Both the position numbers and the translations under genes were made by a program. Shown one piece after another: positions 37,973-40,157 of a stretch of DNA of 40,157 bases. The DNA is from a virus. The first letter of the stretch is position 1. The number at the start of each line of letters is the position of its first letter. Location of the stretch: the IMG/VR virus record IMGVR_UViG_3300042453_002305, positions 1 to 40,157 of that record; one strand, written 5' to 3'. The notes under the pieces are model-generated. The model had not been told where the DNA came from. It made no database searches and saw nothing but the letters and a program-made list of their open reading frames with translations.

Positions 37973-38113
37973 GGCGCGAATATTGTCACCGCGCGCAATC
38001 CGGCGCAAGGGGAATTGCAGGGACACGGGAAAAATTTGCGAAGCGCGTAAAAACCTCTTGCGTGGTGTTTCGCGGAATGCCAAACTCTCATTGTCAAACA
38101 AACGGAGGACGCC
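37973..38113. promoter_or_regulatory. Divergent early control region
   Basis: Leftward promoter: -35 TTGCGC (minus strand, 38008-38003), 17-bp spacer, -10 CAATAT (37985-37980). Rightward promoter: -35 TTGCGT (38058-38063), 17-bp spacer, -10 CAAACT (38081-38086). The rightward start near 38093 leads to GGAGG (38104-38108) and ATG 38114. Candidate operator parts: TTGTCA near each start site (37983-37988 and 38091-38096) and GCGCG...CGCGC at 37974-37994. Both -35 boxes share TTGCG, unlike the TTGACT of the island. Strengths are guesses. Confidence 0.5.
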
Positions 38114-38398
38114 ATGGCTTACCCCGACAACTTCAACGCCCGCGCCTACGACGATGGCCCCGGCGGCACCTACCGCCCCGAACCGCCGCTGATTGTGGCC
38201 GACCGTGACGACATCGACGCCATGCAGAAGGCCCGCGCGTGGTTGGTTGTGTCGCTCACCAGCCTGCGGCAGAACCCGTGGGATTTCGACAGCACGGAAA
38301 TCCCGCCGCACCACATGTTGGTGGCCGATGCCGAGGCGTTTCTTGAGCAGATGGACAAGGCGATTCAGCAGGCGCGGCTTAGCCGGGAGTGGCTGTGA
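38114..38398 (+). CDS. First gene of the rightward early block, hypothetical
   Basis: The 94-aa product (GGAGG ribosome-binding site, ATG 38114) begins [20 protein letters not shown], with a helical core [20 protein letters not shown] and [20 protein letters not shown]. It is the first gene expressed from the rightward promoter, where phages often place host-interaction proteins. No family recognised. ATGA overlap with the pentapeptide gene. Confidence 0.65.
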   Translation: MAYPDNFNARAYDDGPGGTYRPEPPLIVADRDDIDAMQKARAWLVVSLTSLRQNPWDFDSTEIPPHHMLVADAEAFLEQMDKAIQQARLSREWL

Positions 38399-39111
38399 TG
38401 ACGAACCCCCGCGACAACCTGCCGCACATTCTGGAAGAACATCGGAAGTGGCGCCTGGGCGACGGTGGCGCCTGCGCCTATCTGGCCCGCGCCAATCTGG
38501 CCTGCGCCTATCTGGCCGGCGCCGATCTGGCCGGCGCCTATCTGGCCGGCGCCGATCTGGCCGGCGCCTATATGGCCCGCGCCGATCTGGCCGGCGCCGA
38601 TCTGGCCGGCGCCAATCTGGCCGGCGCCAATCTGGCCTGCGCCTATCTGGCCGGCGCCAATCTGGACCGCGCCGATCTGGCCCTCGCCAATCTGGCCCGC
38701 GCCGATCTGGCCGGCGCCGATCTGGCCGGCGCCGATCTGGCCGGCGCCGATCTGGCCCGCGCCAATCTGGCCGGCGCCAATCTGGCCGGCGCCAATCTGG
38801 CCGGCGCCGATCTGGCCGGCGCCTATCTGGCCCGCGCCAATCTGGCCGGCGCCAATCTGGCCGGCGCCAATCTGGCCTGCGCCGATCTGGCCTCGCAGCA
38901 CATCATCGACGGTGGCCAGCGAATCGACGGTTATCGCTTTGTCGGCTGGATCAAAGGCGACGCCCTGATGATCCGAGCCGGCTGCCGCAACATGACGCTG
39001 GCAGAATACCGCGTGCACAACGCAAAGCGCGAGGGCGTGGCGATGCGCGACGAGACGACTTCGATCTTGGACCATATCGAGCGCGTGGCGCGCGTGCGGG
39101 GGCTGATCTGA
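38398..39111 (+). CDS. Pentapeptide-repeat protein
   Basis: The 237-aa product begins [20 protein letters not shown], has about 28 tandem pentapeptides of the A(G/R/C)A(D/N/Y)L type at about residues 25-164, and a C-terminal domain [36 protein letters not shown] and a terminal helix. Pentapeptide repeats form a right-handed square beta-helix that can mimic DNA. Known members protect from gyrase inhibition or act as binders. I infer a DNA-mimic or binding scaffold but no target. The underlying 15-bp repeats (GGCGCCGATCTGGCC type) keep other frames open, which are not genes. Confidence 0.88.
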   Translation: MTNPRDNLPHILEEHRKWRLGDGGACAYLARANLACAYLAGADLAGAYLAGADLAGAYMARADLAGADLAGANLAGANLACAYLAGANLDRADLALANLARADLAGADLAGADLAGADLARANLAGANLAGANLAGADLAGAYLARANLAGANLAGANLACADLASQHIIDGGQRIDGYRFVGWIKGDALMIRAGCRNMTLAEYRVHNAKREGVAMRDETTSILDHIERVARVRGLI

Positions 39112-39395
39112 TGCTCACCATCACCAGCATCCACGAAACCCCGCCCGCCAACGTCGCGCTGTCCTACGCGCTGGAGCGTTTGGTTCCCTGCGCCGAAGAA
39201 CACGAACTCGCCCACATCCGCGACTGTTTGCGTGAGCGCGGGTTTGATGTGCTGCCGCTGAAAATGGCGGAGGCGTTGCAGATGTGGAGCGACTACCACA
39301 ACGGCGCCGATGATGTGTCGATGATGCTCCGGTACGCCGAGGCGTTGAAGGCAACGATGACCCTCCTGCCCAGCATCCGTGGAGACGCGACATGA
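39111..39395 (+). CDS. Hypothetical phage protein
   Basis: The 94-aa product starts at ATG 39111 overlapping the pentapeptide gene stop by one base; a long upstream frame through the repeats is not real. It is helical: [60 protein letters not shown], then [13 protein letters not shown]. No motif is recognised. Overlaps the next gene by ATGA. Confidence 0.62.
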   Translation: MLTITSIHETPPANVALSYALERLVPCAEEHELAHIRDCLRERGFDVLPLKMAEALQMWSDYHNGADDVSMMLRYAEALKATMTLLPSIRGDAT

Positions 39396-39646
39396 CCCGC
39401 CGCATCCCCTTCTACATGGAAGCTTACACCGCCAAGGACGTGGAGGATTTCGCCCGCGAGCTCGCCGCGCAAATGGTGCAGCACGACGAGGAAACCGACC
39501 CGCACTGGCGCGACGTGCTGGCCGAACACATCCGCGACGACGCCGCGTGGCTGGCCGAAATGCGCGAGGCAGTGTTCCCGTCGCTCCCTTTCCGCCTGCC
39601 GGTGGGCCTGCCGGCGCCGCGTCCGGTGCAGGAGGTGGGGCGATGA
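39392..39646 (+). CDS. Hypothetical phage protein
   Basis: The 84-aa product reads [60 protein letters not shown] then VFPSLPFRLP and a Pro-rich end. It is acidic and helical with a flexible tail. No family recognised. It sits directly before the first tandem hendecad-repeat gene and overlaps its ATG. Confidence 0.62.
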   Translation: MTRRIPFYMEAYTAKDVEDFARELAAQMVQHDEETDPHWRDVLAEHIRDDAAWLAEMREAVFPSLPFRLPVGLPAPRPVQEVGR

Positions 39647-40032
39647 CCAGCCGCACATTGACGCTGGCGACGTTGAAGAAAAAAGGCGCGTGCAAGGAAC
39701 AGGTTGTATTGTTCCGTAAGATGTTCGGCAAATCCGTCGAGATCACGGAGGCGCTGTGCGTGGAACACGCGGCGGTGTTCAGTTGGGGCTGGGCGGCGGA
39801 AAATCTGCTGACGGCGGCGGCACTGGCCGAATACCAGCGCGTGAGGGCGGCGGCACTGGCCGAATACCAGCGCGTGACGGCGGCGGCACTGGCCGAATGC
39901 GAGCGCGTGACGGCGCCGGCATGGGCCGAATACGCGCGCGTGACGGCGGCGGCACTGGCCGAATACGAGCGCGTGAAGGCGGCAACATGGGCGCGCGCAT
40001 ACATTGGAGATAAGGAGGCGGGCGATGACTAG
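39643..40032 (+). CDS. Hendecad-repeat phage protein (copy A)
   Basis: The 129-aa product starts at ATG 39643 (ATGA overlap; longer upstream frame is a shadow). It opens TSRTLTLATLKKKGACKEQV then VLFRKMFGKSVEITEALCVE and WGWAAENLLT, followed by about five 11-residue repeats (AAALAEYQRV type), and ends ARAYIGDKEAGDD. Except for repeat number and end it is the same protein as copy B (40025 through base 369). The N-terminal DNA differs by a single base over more than 190 bases, so the duplication is recent. Function unknown; the long helix could be a spacer or binding rod. Confidence 0.85.
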   Translation: MTSRTLTLATLKKKGACKEQVVLFRKMFGKSVEITEALCVEHAAVFSWGWAAENLLTAAALAEYQRVRAAALAEYQRVTAAALAECERVTAPAWAEYARVTAAALAEYERVKAATWARAYIGDKEAGDD

Positions 40033-40157
40033 CCGCACATTGACGCTGGCGACGTTGAAGAAAAAAGGCGCGTGCAAGGAACAGGTTGTATTGTTCCGTA
40101 AGATGTTCGGCAAATCCGTCGAGATCACGGAGGCGCTGTGCGTGGAACACGCGGCGG
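40025..40157 (+). CDS. 5' part of hendecad-repeat phage protein (copy B), continuing at base 1
   Basis: ATG 40025 overlaps the end of copy A by eight bases. The frame reads MTSRTLTLATLKKKGACKEQ VVLFRKMFGKSVEITEALCV and runs off the contig end. Positions 40100-40157 equal 1-58 and the frame continues at base 1 without interruption, giving a 147-aa product with about seven 11-residue repeats. See the entry at 1-369 for its C-terminal part. Confidence 0.82.
   Translation, partial: MTSRTLTLATLKKKGACKEQVVLFRKMFGKSVEITEALCVEHAA
40100..40157 (+). repeat. 58-bp terminal overlap with contig start
   Basis: These 58 bases are identical to 1-58. The simplest reading is assembly overlap of a circular (or circularly permuted, terminally redundant) genome. 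The same bases also occur at 39718-39775, 382 bp upstream, because of the tandem gene duplication. An assembler could therefore have closed or collapsed the array incorrectly, and a third copy cannot be excluded. Confidence 0.8.

Noticed and set aside
38193-39395. Long open frames on both strands across the pentapeptide region (400, 236 and 167 codons)
   Set aside because: They arise because 15-bp repeats without stops keep other frames open. Products are simple repeats such as GAGQI or PAPIW with no coupling signals, whereas the pentapeptide frame has a known fold and conserved ends.
39379-40032. Extended 217-codon version of hendecad copy A
   Set aside because: The first 88 codons overlap the gene at 39392-39646 in another frame; the conserved domain starts at ATG 39643 in an ATGA overlap that matches the start of copy B.

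Overview
This window looks like the complete or nearly complete genome of a tailed bacteriophage with podovirus-type morphogenesis genes, probably infecting a GC-rich proteobacterium. The host is an inference from base composition and general protein flavour; nothing in the sequence names it. The last 58 bases (40100-40157) repeat the first 58. A gene that begins at 40025 continues in frame at base 1, so the contig most likely closes into a circle of about 40.1 kb. The same 58 bases also occur at 39718-39775 inside a tandem duplication, so circularity is probable rather than proven. I saw no tRNA, CRISPR array, insertion sequence, integrase, DNA polymerase or RNA polymerase.

Layout. (1) A rightward block runs from the control region at 37973-38113 through the contig junction to 6236. 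It holds small overlapping genes: a pentapeptide-repeat protein, two tandem 11-residue-repeat proteins, a Gp157-like protein, a RecT-type annealing protein, zinc-ribbon microproteins, a DUF5131 (Gp37/Gp68) protein, a deletion scar joining pieces of a DUF4326 gene and an HNH gene, and a Lar/DUF551-type protein. (2) A leftward early block (37972 down to 31174) starts with a Cro-like regulator. It continues with a homeodomain-like protein, an SNF2-type helicase, a DNA methyltransferase, a PD-(D/E)XK nuclease and a RepA-type hexameric helicase ATPase. A repeat-rich segment at 32007-32116 follows the ATPase gene and may be an origin or control site. (3) A small rightward island (30144-31097) of four tiny genes has its own sigma70-like promoter, present twice exactly 750 bp apart. 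(4) The leftward late block (30045 down to 6233) holds packaging genes (a winged-helix protein, a possible small terminase, the large terminase), portal, several small virion proteins, a LamG-like protein, a DEDDh exonuclease, scaffold, major capsid and decoration proteins. After these come adaptor, nozzle-like protein, GNAT acetyltransferase, an S74-chaperone protein, a virion transglycosylase, an ejection protein, a tail fibre and two small membrane proteins (holin candidates).

How it works together. Most neighbouring genes overlap by 1-4 bases (ATGA, GTGA, TTGA, TGATG or TAATG), which points to long translationally coupled operons. There is no tape-measure gene. Portal, gp4-like adaptor, gp10-like nozzle and a transglycosylase-bearing ejection protein together suggest a short-tailed virion with a P22-like neck. 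Replication probably uses the host replisome, loaded or unwound by the RepA-type ATPase and the SNF2-type helicase, with RecT-type annealing. Lysis is incomplete: holin-like proteins are present, but no free endolysin is recognisable.

The least explained features are the CAGTT-rich inverted-repeat cluster at 32007-32116, a 22-bp exact dyad-containing repeat at 20229 and 27684, the expanding 33-bp coding minisatellite at the contig junction, the duplicated promoter island, and the two-gene deletion scar at 5232-5470.
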